Source of the DNA: Chara braunii
Taxonomy: Eukaryota; Streptophyta; Charophyceae; Charales; Characeae
DNA: 37,554 bases
Reading direction: 5' to 3'
NCBI GenBank assembly: GCA_003427395.1
Contig: BFEA01000306.1
Span: forward strand, 1,612,016 to 1,649,569
Below, piece after piece: positions 19,471 through 29,410 of this stretch. The notes beneath the pieces are model-generated. The model was not told the DNA's origin. It did not search any database and was given only the letters and a program-made list of their open reading frames with translations. How positions within the stretch are numbered: position 1 is the first letter of the stretch; each line of letters opens with the position of its first letter. A program made the translations under genes and the position numbers.

Positions 19471-19830
19471 GTCCATCCAGTCTTTCACACCTCAAAGTTG
19501 GCAACATACACGCCAGCTAAGAGCGATGACTTTTCGAGCCGACGATCGCAGGACCCTCCTTCTATGGATGGTCATCAGCAAGTTGACCGCGTCATCACCG
19601 ATCGCAAGTACGGCAGCAAGCCGCGACAGTACAAAGTTACATTCAAAGCCTGCGATCGCGACGACACTCGGTGGATTTCAGGAGCAGATTTGAAAGCATC
19701 CGCACCGCTGATCTACGCACATTACGAGAAGCAAAGGTTAGCTCAGGAAGCTTCACGAAGGCCCCTCCCACCCGGACTGTGGTCCCTCCCTCAGACAGAC
19801 AGCTTCGCCCTCGCAGGTAAGCTCGGTCTT
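19471..19830 (+). pseudogene. pol: Integrase C-terminus with chromodomain of element A
   Basis: It continues in another frame: HTSKLATYTPAKSDDF, RRSQDPPSMDG, then a chromodomain-like stretch VDRVITDRKYGSKPRQYKV ... TRWISGADLKASAPLIYAHY (about 19580-19725). The fold pattern (V..I...R....QY.V.......W.....L....LI..Y) fits. The first aromatic-cage position is valine rather than tyrosine, while the tryptophan is kept. In chromoviruses this domain is tied to targeting integration to chromatin. The coding sequence runs to the polypurine tract. Confidence 0.7.
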
Positions 19831-19832
19831 TC

Positions 19833-19845
19833 AAGGAGGGGGGGG
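19833..19845 (+). other. Polypurine tract of element A
   Basis: AAGGAGGGGGGGG immediately before the LTR TG; it would prime plus-strand synthesis. Element B has the same 13-nt tract. Confidence 0.9.
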
Positions 19846-21014
19846 TGTGGCATACTGCGTAGCCACACGGGCCCTGCAGGGCCCGTCCCGCACTTTCAGC
19901 GTAAAAGCCTAGAAAATAGGGCTTACAGGCCCCGGTCGTTTCAGCCTGAAACTGAAAAACGAGGGCCTGCAGGCCCTATTCCATTTTCAGCCTATTTCTG
20001 GGCCTTTCAGGCCCAGAAGCTTTTCAGCCTGAAATGGAGGGCCATTCTCAGGCCCTCATAAGATCGACCTACCCTAAACCTCAGGCACAAAACCAGGGTT
20101 TTCGGAACAGGCTATCTTTAGCCTGTTCCCACGACTGTCTTGAGCAGGAGCTGCAGCGGCAGCCCCTGACTGCCTTTGGCATTGGCAAGAGCAGCCTCCT
20201 AGACTGCTGCCTCGCCTGCAGCCAGTCCAGGCCGAGTAGTACATAGGGGTTTCCCATGCACTTCCCAGGTAGGTAGTTGGACAATAGGCACGAGTAGTCT
20301 TCAGGATTCGGCCGCGGCATTCAGGAGGAGCGTTGCAGTAGTCTTCAGCGCTAGCAGTAGTCTTCAGCGCTGGGCGCCCATAGCTGTAGGTGTAGTCTTC
20401 AGCGCTGGGCGCTGGTAGGTGGTAGTAGTAGCATTGGAGGGAGATGGATGGCGGAGGCCAGCAGTACTTACCTGTGGCGCCATAGCTCCAGCTCCATCTT
20501 CGAGGTACCTGCATCAAGGCGCCAACTTCACAGGTTAGTACTGGACACACAGAGAGAGAGAGAGAGTTCTTCTTCTTCCTCTTCTAAGTCCACCATCTCT
20601 TCTCACCCTCTCACCACCTGATTTCTCAGACTACGACAGAGAGAGAGAGAGTGGTAACTTGGGACTTGACGACATTGGATCCAGACTTGACATTTGGGAT
20701 TCAGACATTTCGACGAGGGATTATTTGGGCCTGTGCCGAAGACTTGGTGTTGACGACATTCCCATCTTCCCCTCCTCTTCGTCTAACCCCCTTCTTCTTC
20801 GTCTGTGTATGGTAGGGGCTGGCGCAGTCTTCATGTGTGAAGCGCCAGACCCCATTCACACCATGTAACGATGATGATGATGATGTATGTTCAGGGCTGC
20901 ATTGCAATATTGATTGTTCGGATCATTGGTATCTAAGTCTTCCGCTACGCCATCTTGTACTTTGTATTGAGAGGTCGGTTCTTGTTCTGGTCTGCACCGT
21001 TACAGTATGCAACA
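19846..21014 (+). mobile_element. 3' LTR of element A (1169 bp)
   Basis: Starts TGTGGCATACTGC right after the polypurine tract and ends TATGCAACA, giving TGT...ACA termini. Its last 219 bp match positions 1-219. The U3 part is rich in CAGGCC and TTCAGCCTGAAA words. It includes two perfect 16-bp palindromes (19869-19884 and 19962-19977), both GGGCC-TGCA types. GA/CT microsatellites lie at 20551-20610 and 20637-20651. Confidence 0.9.
20472..20508 (-). other. Antisense exon-like module in the LTR of A (37 nt)
   Basis: On the minus strand: TACTAAC branch-point word (20534-20540), AG acceptor (20509-20510), 37 nt starting GTACCTCGAAG, then GTAAGTA donor (20465-20471). The same arrangement is present in the two other LTRs. 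Confidence 0.5.
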
Positions 21015-21732
21015 TGACTAGTCTTTATTGATTGATTAGAGCACACTAGTTAGACCCCAAAATCACGATTTTGACCTTACTGCCGAAAATCAATTTTTTT
21101 TTTTCTTTCCTTGGATTTTGTTTTCTCGCTATTTCTATTGCAGAAAATCGTAATAGCGCAACATCTGAAATTCCCATTCTCGTTTTCCTTCTGAAAATTC
21201 AAATTTCGTTGTTGAAAATCCAGAATATCCTTCTTTTTGAAAATTTCGATTTCCTGTTGCATTTTCCGTTACTTAAAAATTCGAAATATCTTTTTTTCGA
21301 AATTCGTTTTTTGTTTGAAAACGGAACGGAAAATCCCTCCTGCAGGTATTATTTTCCAAACTGCGAATACTCTCATCTGAGTAAGTCCGAATATTTTATT
21401 TCTTTTTCGGAATTTTTTTTCGCAGTTCTAGGATTCTGTCAGTCAGTTCTATAAATCATTTGCAGTCTGAAGTCGGAATTTTTTTCTCTCATTGATCATT
21501 TTGGGAGACCTACTTAACTTGCAAAACTCGGGAGACCTACTTAACTTGCAAAACTCGGGATTTTATTATTTCAATTTTTTTTTTGCAAAGTTCAAACTTT
21601 TCTTTTTTTGATTAGTGGCTCTTTACCTGGGCGATTCTCCCCACCCACCCTCCCCACCTATGTTGTTGCCCCCTCTAGCCTTACCTTCTTTATCCATCCC
21701 CGTGTATCCCCTGCGATGGCATTGGTGAGTTG
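21015..21732 (+). other. AT-rich leader of element B, no gene
   Basis: Contains many TTGAAAAT/TTTTTCG words and a perfect 27-bp tandem duplication GGGAGACCTACTTAACTTGC... (21503-21529 and 21530-21556). No primer binding site was found after 21014. Confidence 0.6.
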
Positions 21733-21863
21733 CCACGTCAGCAGGCCATGTCAGCAGACTACGTCAGCAGGACACACCAACAGACCACGTTAGCAGGCCA
21801 CATCAGTAGGACACGTCAGCAGGCCACGTCAGCCGACAGAGCAGGAAATACCACGTCAGCAGG
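21733..21863 (+). repeat. CCACGTCAGCAGG minisatellite in the element B leader
   Basis: About nine 13-bp units, several degenerate, ending 43 bp before the gag ATG. The core CCACGTCAGCA is the same as in element A, but the unit length is more uniform. Confidence 0.85.
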
Positions 21864-21905
21864 CCCCCGGCCTGGTATATGTTGTTGCGGTCACAAACAG
21901 CCGTC

Positions 21906-23204
21906 ATGGACCAGAGGTGGGGAGAAGCAGACGAGGCCTATCAGGCCCGGATGCTGGCTTGGAGTACCGAAACAAAGAAACGGGTGGATGACGCAGCAGC
22001 AGCAGTGAAGAAGAAGCCAGAGGACGAGTAGGCACGTCTGCTGGCACTTGAACAACACCGCCAGCATGACGAGGCAGCAGCAAAGGCTGCCGATGAAGAA
22101 AGAATTCAACGTCGTGAAAAGATATTTGGCATAGAGCAAACATTGCTCACAATGGCACCGGAATGGCGGACCAAGGCCGAGAACGGCAAGCTGGAGGATA
22201 GCGAAAACAAGATCGCTCTCCTCCTCTCCCATCTCACAGACCTCCTGGCGACATGCATTACACAGGAGGAGGATATCCATAGCCTCGACGACTGGCTAAC
22301 TCAAGTCCAAGGCCGCCTCCAGCAGCTGGAGCAGCGACCTGTCGCCGCCCCCGATGCAAGCTCTTCCAACACCTCCGATCACCTCGAAGCATTGGAGATG
22401 GATGTCGGCTCCCTGAAGGACTGCGTGCAGTTACAGCAGACCGCAATGCAATAGTTGGAACAGCGGATCTGTGCTACCGCCAACACCTCAAGTTTGAAAC
22501 CGCGCGAGACAGCTCCAAAGTTTGACGAGCAGGAGATCTTCTGCAACTCAATGAAGACAGATCCAATTCCATGGTTCCGCAAGTTTGAGCTCACGCTGCA
22601 GCTACACAACGTCAAAGAACACAAGCACCACGCATACTTGTACTCTCACTCAGGCAGCGCGTGCCAGGCTTGGTTGGACGATCTCTTGTCCAAATACGGA
22701 GTGATAGCTGTCGACTTGCACACCAAGATCAGTTGGGATGATCAGAAGGCGGCGTGGCACAAGCGGTTCCAAGTCGAGCCGCCGAAGATCAAGGCTATGG
22801 ACAAGCTCATGGTCTTCGAACAAGGCAAGCTGTCGAGTGCCGACTGGATCGCCGAGTACCAACGCTTGACGTCAGTCCCAGACATGCAGATGGGCTTCAA
22901 AGCCATCCACCACTATTTCATCTCAAGCTCATGTCCGACATTAAGCAACTTCTCGCCGGTTTATTTTGCACCTCATGCATGCGAACCGGTTACATTCGTT
23001 ATTCTCGACACGGACTTCGACATTATTCTGGGAATGCCTTGGCTTGCAAGTGCGGATCACACGGTCAACTTCCACCGGGGGACTCTTAGCGTTCACGACA
23101 CCTTCGGCGCGGAAGTGGCGTGTACTATTCCTCTACCGCACCCTTCGATTCGGTGCCAAGTGGTGACGGCCAAATCATTCAAGGCGACTTGCACTTACGA
23201 GTAG
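21906..23204 (+). pseudogene. gag-pro: Deletion-fused gag-protease of element B
   Basis: ATG at 21906 (MDQRWGEADEAYQARMLAW) opens a frame that stays in phase to 23204, broken by TAG at 22029-22031, 22452-22454 and 23202-23204. The N-terminal half is coiled coil (21960-22440). The capsid-like domain lies at about 22510-22940 (PWFRKFELTLQLHN, ISWDDQKAAWHKRF). Near 22945-22955 the capsid sequence (HHYFISSSCPTLSNF) runs straight into the protease second motif (VYFAPHACEPVTF, ILGMPWLASADH). Gag C-terminus, zinc knuckle and the protease active-site half are missing, so the deletion created an in-frame fusion with no protease active site. Confidence 0.8.
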
Positions 23205-23951
23205 CCCGAGGAGATTGGCCTATGTTTCCTACGGACCGTCGCGATAGCCGACTCTTCACCCACAGACTTGTCTTTGGACCCCCGGGTGGTGCGGTTGCTG
23301 GACGAGTTCGCCGACATCTTCGCGTCACCTACCGGTGTAGTGCCGGATCGGCCGATCTCTCACGAGATCATTCTTGAGGCCGGTGTCGTGCCGCCGAAAG
23401 GATGCATCTATCGGATGAGCGAGGAGGAGCTTGAGGTCATCCGCGCACAACTCGACGATTTGTTGGCCAAGGGCTGGATCCGCCCTAGCAGCTCCCCATA
23501 TGGAGCACCAGTTCTCTTCGTCCGAAAGAAGAACAAGAATCTACGATTGTGTATCGACTACCGCAAGCTCAACGGGCAAACCGTCAAGAATGCGGGGCCT
23601 CTCCCTCGCATCGACGATCTTCTTGAGCGACTGGGCGGCGCAAAGTATTTTTCTAAGTTGGATTTGAAATTGGGATACCATCAAATCTCGATCCGACCGA
23701 ACGATCGCTACAAGTCCGTGTTCAAGACGCGGTACGGGCATTTTGAGTGGGTGGTCATGCCTTTTGGTCTCGCCAACGCCCCGACGACCTTTCAAGCGGC
23801 AATGACCAATGAGTTTCGTGCAATGTTGGACCGGTTCGTGCTGGTCTACTTAGACGATATTCTCGTCTATAGCTGGTCATTGGAGGATAATCTTGGGCAT
23901 CTTCGACGAGTGTTGAAGACACACTCCGCCGTGCCAAGTACAAGGCCAACG
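23205..23951 (+). pseudogene. pol: Reverse transcriptase of element B
   Basis: It continues the same frame after the TAG at 23202. RT motifs: [20 protein letters not shown] (23401), [64 protein letters not shown], and YLDD at 23847-23858 (VYLDDILVYS). Small indels near 23922 and at 23951 each shift the frame, so the fingers/palm are separated from the connection domain. The catalytic Asp pair is intact, but the protein as read would end soon after the palm. Confidence 0.85.
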
Positions 23952-25782
23952 CAACAAGTGCAAATTTGTCCGGCAAGAGCTGGAATACTTGGGCAATTTT
24001 GTCACACCGGAGGGCATCAGTCCGCTATCGGACAAGATTCAAGCCATCCAGGAGTGGCCGGAGCCTCAAAACGTCACGGATGTCCGTTCATTCCTTGGCC
24101 TCGCCGGCTACTATCAGCGTTTTATCAAAGGCTACTCGAAGATCGCGGCCCACTTGACCAAGCTTCAATGCAAGGATCGGCCATTTGACTTCGGAGAGGA
24201 TGCGCGGGAATTGTTTTTGGTTCTCAAAGCCACACTATTATCTGCGGAGGTCTTGTGCATATACGACCCGCTTTTGCCTACGCGCGTCACTACGGATGCG
24301 TCCGACTATGGCATTGGTGTCATCCTCGAGCAACATGATGGTGTGGACTGGCACCCGGTCAAGTATTTCAGCAAGAAAGTGCCCGTCGTGCATTCCATTG
24401 ACAATGCACGCAAGAAGGAGCTCCTCACCTTCGTCCACGTGCTCAAGCAGTGGCGGGACTTCCTCCTTGGTCGAAGCCATTTCCGATGGGTAACGGGCAA
24501 CCATCTGTTGGTCTTCTACAAGACCAAAGACACCGTCAACAGCACCATCGCTCGATGGATGGCTTTCATCGACCAGTTCGACTTCTTTCCCGATCACATC
24601 CCCGGGAAGTCGAACCGTTTTGCGGATGCTCTTTCACGGCGTCCGGATCATTGTACCGCGGTCTACTCGACCTTCGAGATCGACGATGACCTGCGGAACA
24701 ACTTCATCCGCGCCTACCAAGCCGACCCCAAGTTTCGCGACAAGTATGCGAATTGCTCCTCTCCTAATCCAGCGCCTTCTCACTACTGGATCCAAGAGGG
24801 GTACTTGCTTGTCCACACGCGGGGGAAGGACCTTCTTTGCGTACCGAGTGATCCTCACTTGCGTACACCGCTTCTTGGCGAGTTCCACGATGCTCCCGCC
24901 ACCAGAAACTTTGGAGTCAATCGCATGATTGACCGACTTCGCGAGCGATTTTGGTGGCCCGGCCTTCTCGGCGACGTCACACGCTATTGCGAGTCATGCG
25001 AGGTTTGCCGACACTGCAAATCCCGCAACCATCGTCCGTACGGCGAGTTACGACCATTACCGGTCCCGTTGAGGCGCAGGGAAGTGATTGCCATGGACAT
25101 TACCGGCCCGTTCCCCAAGCACAAGACCAGAGTGGATGGGATTCTCACGGTGGTCGACCGACTCACCAAGTTCGCCATGTTGTTGCCTTGTCGCTATCAT
25201 GCCAAGGCACCGGAGTTGGTCGAGGTTCTCTACGCCGGTTGGATTCGAACCAAGGGTTACCCCAAGGAAATCGTCTGCGACAGCGACACTCGGTTCATGT
25301 CCACTTTTTGGTTGGCGCTCATCAAGCGATGGGGCTCATCTCTCAAGCCCAGTTCAGCTCGCCACCCTCAGACCGATGGCCAAACGGAGAGGGCGCACCA
25401 GACCGCACAGGTTCTCCTTCGCACTGTCATTCGTTCTGACCAGAAGGACTGGGTTGAGCGGTTGCCGGATGTCGAGTTGGCCTACAACTCTTCCATCCAC
25501 CCGGCTATCGGGATATCGCCTTTCGAGTTCGAGCACGGCTCGCTGGTCACTTCACCGTTGGACAGTATTACTCCACGAACGGCCTAGAGCAACGACCATC
25601 TTCTTTTCTTGCGTCGGATGCAAGAGCTTCTTGTCAAGGCACGCGACCAGATGGCTAAGACGGAGCAGCGCATGAGCCAGCAGGCCAATCGCCAGCGTCT
25701 TCCTTGCCCATTCCGCGCCGACGACCTCGTGTGGGTTTCCACAACTGAATTCAGCCTTGAACAAGACATCTCTCGCAATGGA
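23952..25782 (+). pseudogene. pol: RT connection, RNase H and integrase of element B
   Basis: A long open frame begins at the KCKFVRQELEYLGNFVTPEG region. RNase H: TTDASDYGIG, RKKELLTF, WVTGNHLLVF and FADALSRRPD; the third acidic position is Gly (GGC) where element A has Asp. Integrase finger: EFHDAPATRNFGVN has Asn where the second His is expected, followed by YCESCEVC. The DDE core is present: MDITGPF, CDSDTRF, GQTERAH. A TAG at 25585-25587 interrupts the frame, which resumes in phase (FLRRMQELLVKARDQMAKTE) to about 25780. Confidence 0.85.
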
Positions 25783-26204
25783 TGGGGCCTTGGCCGATCG
25801 TGNCACCCGCTGGGAACGCACCCGAGGGACCTTCCTTCACGATTCAGGTGCCCGCCCACTTGCCCGTCTACCGAGTCTTTCATTGCTCCAAGTTGGCTCT
25901 TTACACGCCAGCGGAACATGACGATTTTCCCAGGAGACGTTCGCAAGACCCACCCTCCATGGATGGTTTTCAGGAGGTCGGCGACATCATCTCCCAACGA
26001 CGCTACGGCAACAGGTCAACCGAGTATTTAGTGCACTTTGCATACTGCACACACCGAGCTGACCATTGGTTGACCTGTGCGGAACAGACGTTCTCGCACG
26101 CTATGAACACAAGATGCAAGGCAAGCCGGTTTCTTCGGCTCCACGCCGCGCCCGCGTCCAGGTTCCACCTTCAGATCGTCGGCTTCGCCCTCGCCCCGGC
26201 TTGA
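25783..26204 (+). pseudogene. pol: Integrase C-terminus and chromodomain-like tail of element B
   Basis: After a frameshift near 25782: GPWPIV, EGPSFTIQVPAHLPVYRVFH, CSKLALYTPAEHDDFP, RRSQDPPSMDG, then VGDIISQRRYG...EYLVHFAYC..ADHWLT, the chromodomain-like part. A single N lies at 25803. The tail diverges after QTFSHAMNT, so the end of the domain may be shifted out of frame. Confidence 0.7.
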
Positions 26205-26210
26205 CTTCAT

Positions 26211-26223
26211 AAGGAGGGGGGGG
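26211..26223 (+). other. Polypurine tract of element B
   Basis: AAGGAGGGGGGGG directly before TGTTACATGC, identical to that of element A. Confidence 0.9.
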
Positions 26224-27461
26224 TGTTACATGCTGCGCCTGCACACGAGGGCCATTTTCCAGGCCCTGCGTCCCTCAGGCTTAAAGCCTGAAAACCAGGG
26301 CCTACAGGCCCCGTGACTGTTCAGCCCGAAAGCCTGAAAACAGGGGCCTATAGTCCCTGTGTCGTTTCAGACTAAAAACGGCAATAGCCTTTTTAGCCTG
26401 AAACGAAGGGCCATTTTCGGTCGTTCATCAGAACGACCGGCCCTGAAAATCAGGCACCGAACCAGGGTTTCGGGAACAGGCTATTCTTAGCCTGTTCCCA
26501 TGCCAGCCTCAAGCAGCTGCTGCAGCGCCAGCCCCTGGCACACTTTGGCATTGGCAAGAGCAGCCTCCTCGGCCTGGCTCGCCCTTCAGGCAGTCAGGAA
26601 GCAGGCCGGGGTAGTACATAGGGACTTCCCATGCACTTCACGGGTAGGCAGGAGGCAGTAGTAGTCTTCAGGATTCGGCAGCAGCACTCTGGAGGGAGCG
26701 TAGGTAGCTGTAGTCTCCAGCGCTGGGCGCCATAGCTAGGATAGCACTAGAGAGAGAGAGAGATTGGGCGGAGGTCAGAGGTACTTACCTGCAGCGCCGT
26801 TGCTCCAGCTTTGTCTTCGAGGTACCTGCAGCACAGCGCCAACATCACAGGTTAGTCCTGGCTCGTAATGGAGAGAGAGAGTTCTTCTTCTTCCTCTTCT
26901 CAGTCCACCATCTCCCTCTCACCCTCTCATCATCTGACTTCACTGCATCTGCAGACTACGAGAGAAGAGAGAAAGAGCTTGGTGACATTGGATCCAAACT
27001 CGACTTTTGGACTTCAGACATTGTAACGAGGGATTATTTGGGACTTGTGACAAAGACTTGGTGTTGACGACATTCCCATCTCTCCCCCTCTTCGTCTGAT
27101 TCCCTCCTCTTCGTCTGCGTATGTCTGGACCTGGCGCTTTCTTCCTGTGTACAGCGCCAGGCTCCTTCACACTTTGTGATGGACACGATGTATGTTTGGT
27201 CTGCGTTCAAACATTGATTGGGCTAGTCATTAGCATTCTAGCGTTCTGCTTCGCTATCGGATACTATGTGAATGAGGTCAGTCCCGGTCAGGTCAGGAAT
27301 TGTATCTAAGTCTTCCCTGCGCTATTCAGCACCATTTTGTATGTATTAGAATGCACATTGCTTGTTGAGATTCTACTTGCACTGCATTGTCCATTCAGTC
27401 CTTTTCATCACATTGCTGATCCTCGGTTTCTATGTTCATCGCCCAACTGGGCATGTAACAG
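26224..27461 (+). mobile_element. 3' LTR of element B (about 1238 bp)
   Basis: Starts TGTTACATGCTGC after the polypurine tract and ends GGGCATGTAACA. It shares with the LTR of A the CAGGCC/TTCAGCCTGAAA U3 words, the GCGCCATAGC..AGAGAGAG block, the TTCTTCTTCTTCCTCTTCT tract and the 3' region TGTATCTAAGTCTTCC. A perfect 8-bp hairpin GGTCGTTC-ATCA-GAACGACC lies at about 26422-26441. The exact 3' end is inferred from the ACA terminus and the start of inverted LTR sequence. Confidence 0.75.
26789..26825 (-). other. Antisense exon-like module in the LTR of B (37 nt)
   Basis: Minus strand: GACTAAC (26851-26857 region), AG acceptor, 37 nt starting GTACCTCGAAG, GTAAGTA donor (26782-26788). Confidence 0.5.
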
Positions 27462-27568
27462 GTAGCGAGAGGGTGAGAGGGAGATGGTGGACTGAGAAGA
27501 GGAAGAAGAAGAACTCTCTCTCTCTCATATGCCAGGTACTAACCTGTGAAGATGGTGCTGTGCTGCAG

Positions 27569-27605
27569 GTACCTCGAAGGCGNAGCTGGAGCTATGGCGC
27601 TGCAG
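27569..27605 (+). other. Exon-like module in the inverted LTR (37 nt)
   Basis: TACTAAC (27537-27543), TGCTGCAG acceptor, 37 nt starting GTACCTCGAAGG (one N), then GTAAGTA donor at 27606. It corresponds to the antisense modules at 20472 and 26789. Confidence 0.5.
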
Positions 27606-28045
27606 GTAAGTATCCCTGGCCTCCGCCCAATCTCTCTCTCTCTCTAGTTCTACTCTAGCTCCTAAGAGCGCCCAGCGCTGAAGACTACTGCTAACGCGAC
27701 TAGCGCCCAGCGCTGAGGACTACTGCTAGCGCCGAATCCTGAAGACTACCTCCTGCCTCCTGAACTGCACGTGAAGTGCCTGGGAAGTACCTAGGAACTA
27801 CCTGCCTGCCTGCAGGGCGGGCCAGTCCTATATAGTGCTGGCCCGTCCAGGAGGCTGCTCTTGCCAATGCCGAAACGTGCCAGACCCTGGCGTTGAAGCT
27901 CAACCAGGGGTTGTCTTGAAAACAGGCCTGAAATGGCCTGTGCTAAAACCCTGGTTTGTTGCCTGAGTTTCAGGGCGGGTCGAACTGATGAGGGCCTGAA
28001 AATGCTCAGGGCCGGAAAGGCCCTGATTTAGACTGAAATAACACA

Positions 28046-28185
28046 GGGCCTGTACGCCCTTGTTTTCAGGCTTTCAGGCTGAAAACAACACGGGGCCTGT
28101 AGGCCCTTGTTTTCAGGCTTTCAGGCTGTAAACAACACGGGCCTGTAGGCCCAGCTTTCAGGCTGAAAACAACACGGGCCTGAAA
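28046..28185 (-). repeat. 46-47-bp tandem repeats in the U3 of the inverted LTR
   Basis: GGGCCTGTAGGCCC followed by TTTTCAGGCTTTCAGGCTG and AAACAACACG starts at 28046, 28093 and 28139. The LTR of B has the same words less regularly. Confidence 0.8.
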
Positions 28186-28210
28186 ATGGCCCGTGCAGGC
28201 GCAGCATGTA

Positions 28211-28717
28211 ACATCTGGCACTTTTGGATTTCGATACTTGGCACCATCCGGCATTCTGGAGCCCAGACTCAGACCTTCGATTTTCAGTTCAGCCCCGGGG
28301 CAAATTGCACTTCTGCCCTCGGGACTCAACTTGAGTCTGGTACTTAAGATCGGACTCAAGCTGAGTTCGGGCATTCAGTTTTCAGCCTCAGTGCTTGTGC
28401 TTCAGTGTGACTTGCTGTGACATTGTGTTCGAAACCCAAGATTGCAACTTTGCGACTTCGCGACTTTGCGACTTTGCGACTTCGCCACTTTGTGTCTGCG
28501 TCCGTCGAGTTGTGTCGAGTCCGTATCGAGTTGAGTGAGTGTGTGCGTGTGCTCTCACTCCCTCCCTCTCTCTTCCCTGACCTCGCTGCTCTGCCTCAGG
28601 CCCGTCACAGCAGATCCAGGAATCACCACAGGGGAGAGAAACAACAGTACAATGGAGGAAGTCTGAAATCAACCAATCCAACTCACTGAAAAAAATACAT
28701 ATGGTAGCTCGGCATTG
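28211..28717. other. Spacer after the inverted LTR; no gene recognised
   Basis: Contains a 9-bp repeat run (GCGACTTTG/GCGACTTCG, six or so copies) at 28445-28492. Frames through it show no known domain. Confidence 0.5.
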
Positions 28718-28870
28718 AGAATTTATAGATGTTACGGCACCTGACTGCAACCACAACCTGATGGGTGCCTCATGTTTCTGAAATTTGAATCTATCGATTC
28801 AGAATTTATAGACTCTACCGCACCTAAGGGGAACCACAGCCTGATGGTTGGCTCATGTTTTTGAATCAAT
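28718..28870. repeat. 83-bp direct tandem duplication, diverged
   Basis: AGAATTTATAGA..TACSGCACCT..AACCACARCCTGATGG..CTCATGTTTYTGAA occurs at 28718 and again at 28801. Confidence 0.75.
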
Positions 28871-29199
28871 AGAGCGGAAGTCCCTGCAACCCACACGGAT
28901 TTGGCACCTTGGCTTTGGATTTCATTCAATGTCATGATTTCCAGCGCCCACTCGTACATACTATATATGCTACGTGTAGTCTTGTACACGATTTCAGGGC
29001 TCAGACAACCCACTCATCATCACCAATCGAGATGCCAAGGAGGGCGACATACATAGAAGAATTTCCCTTCTTGCTCACACACAATCATGGGGAGAAACCA
29101 CCCACAAAGGATGAACATGGGAAAAGAAGAAGAGAAGGCTTGGATATAAACAGCCGAAATGCAGCACTCATTCTGAGCACTCATAACGATAGTGCTTCT

Positions 29200-29306
29200 T
29201 CAAACATACAGCTCTCTAAATGTAAGCTCTGCACTCTCTAGCCTTTCCTCCATCTTCTGAAATGTACCACTCTCACCCTCTTCAGCCTCTGAAGTAAACA
29301 ATGCAG
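29200..29306 (-). other. Possible acidic exon on the minus strand
   Basis: After a CCCTCAG acceptor-like site the minus strand reads ALFTSEAEEGESGTFQKMEE RLESAEL in an open frame to a TGA at 29200. It lies 517 bp downstream of the HydF-like exon on the same strand and could be a later exon of that gene. There is no clear donor and no domain match. Confidence 0.2.
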
Positions 29307-29410
29307 CTGAGGGAGACCAAGATCATAGGCAGAGAACATCCATACTTTAAACATCCTGTTAAGAAGGCTGGAATATTCCAGAGAATTAAGATTTGCATGG
29401 GCTTAAAGCC

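Larger units (their letters stand above)
1..21014 (+). mobile_element. Ty3/gypsy chromovirus element A, interrupted by a 12.8-kb insertion
   Basis: The order LTR end, tRNA primer site, gag, protease, RT, RNase H, integrase, chromodomain, polypurine tract, LTR is that of a Ty3/gypsy chromovirus. Positions 1-219 and 20796-21014 are near-identical; I count only a handful of differences, including one ATG triplet and A/G at the GAGGTCRGTTC motif. They are therefore the ends of the two LTRs of one element. The 5' LTR start lies outside the window. Gag and pol both carry stops and frameshifts, so this copy is not autonomous. About 12.8 kb of unrelated DNA (3335-16157) separates the pre-protease region from protease. 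Confidence 0.85.
21015..27461 (+). mobile_element. Ty3/gypsy chromovirus element B, 5' LTR absent from window
   Basis: Leader, minisatellite, gag, protease remnant, RT, RNase H, integrase, chromodomain, polypurine tract and 3' LTR follow in order. The protein sequence is related to, but clearly distinct from, element A. The body begins directly after the 3' LTR of A with no LTR or primer site of its own. The simplest reading is that A inserted into the leader of B. Confidence 0.8.
27462..28210 (-). mobile_element. Partial LTR in inverted orientation (5' part only)
   Basis: This is the reverse complement of roughly the first 710 bp of the B-type LTR. It ends GCAGCATGTAACA at 28210, the reverse of the LTR start TGTTACATGCTGC. 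It begins at the GAGAGGGTGAGAGGG block. Together with the LTR of B it makes a tail-to-tail inverted pair around a roughly 500-bp spacer. Confidence 0.85.

Noticed and set aside
27983-28000. CTGATGA-N6-GAAA in the inverted LTR and similar words on the minus strand of the LTR of B, resembling a hammerhead ribozyme core
   Set aside because: Six bases cannot form a normal stem II, no stem I/III with a cleavable triplet is evident, and the LTR of A has CTTATGA. Probably chance within the GGCC-TGAAA-rich U3.
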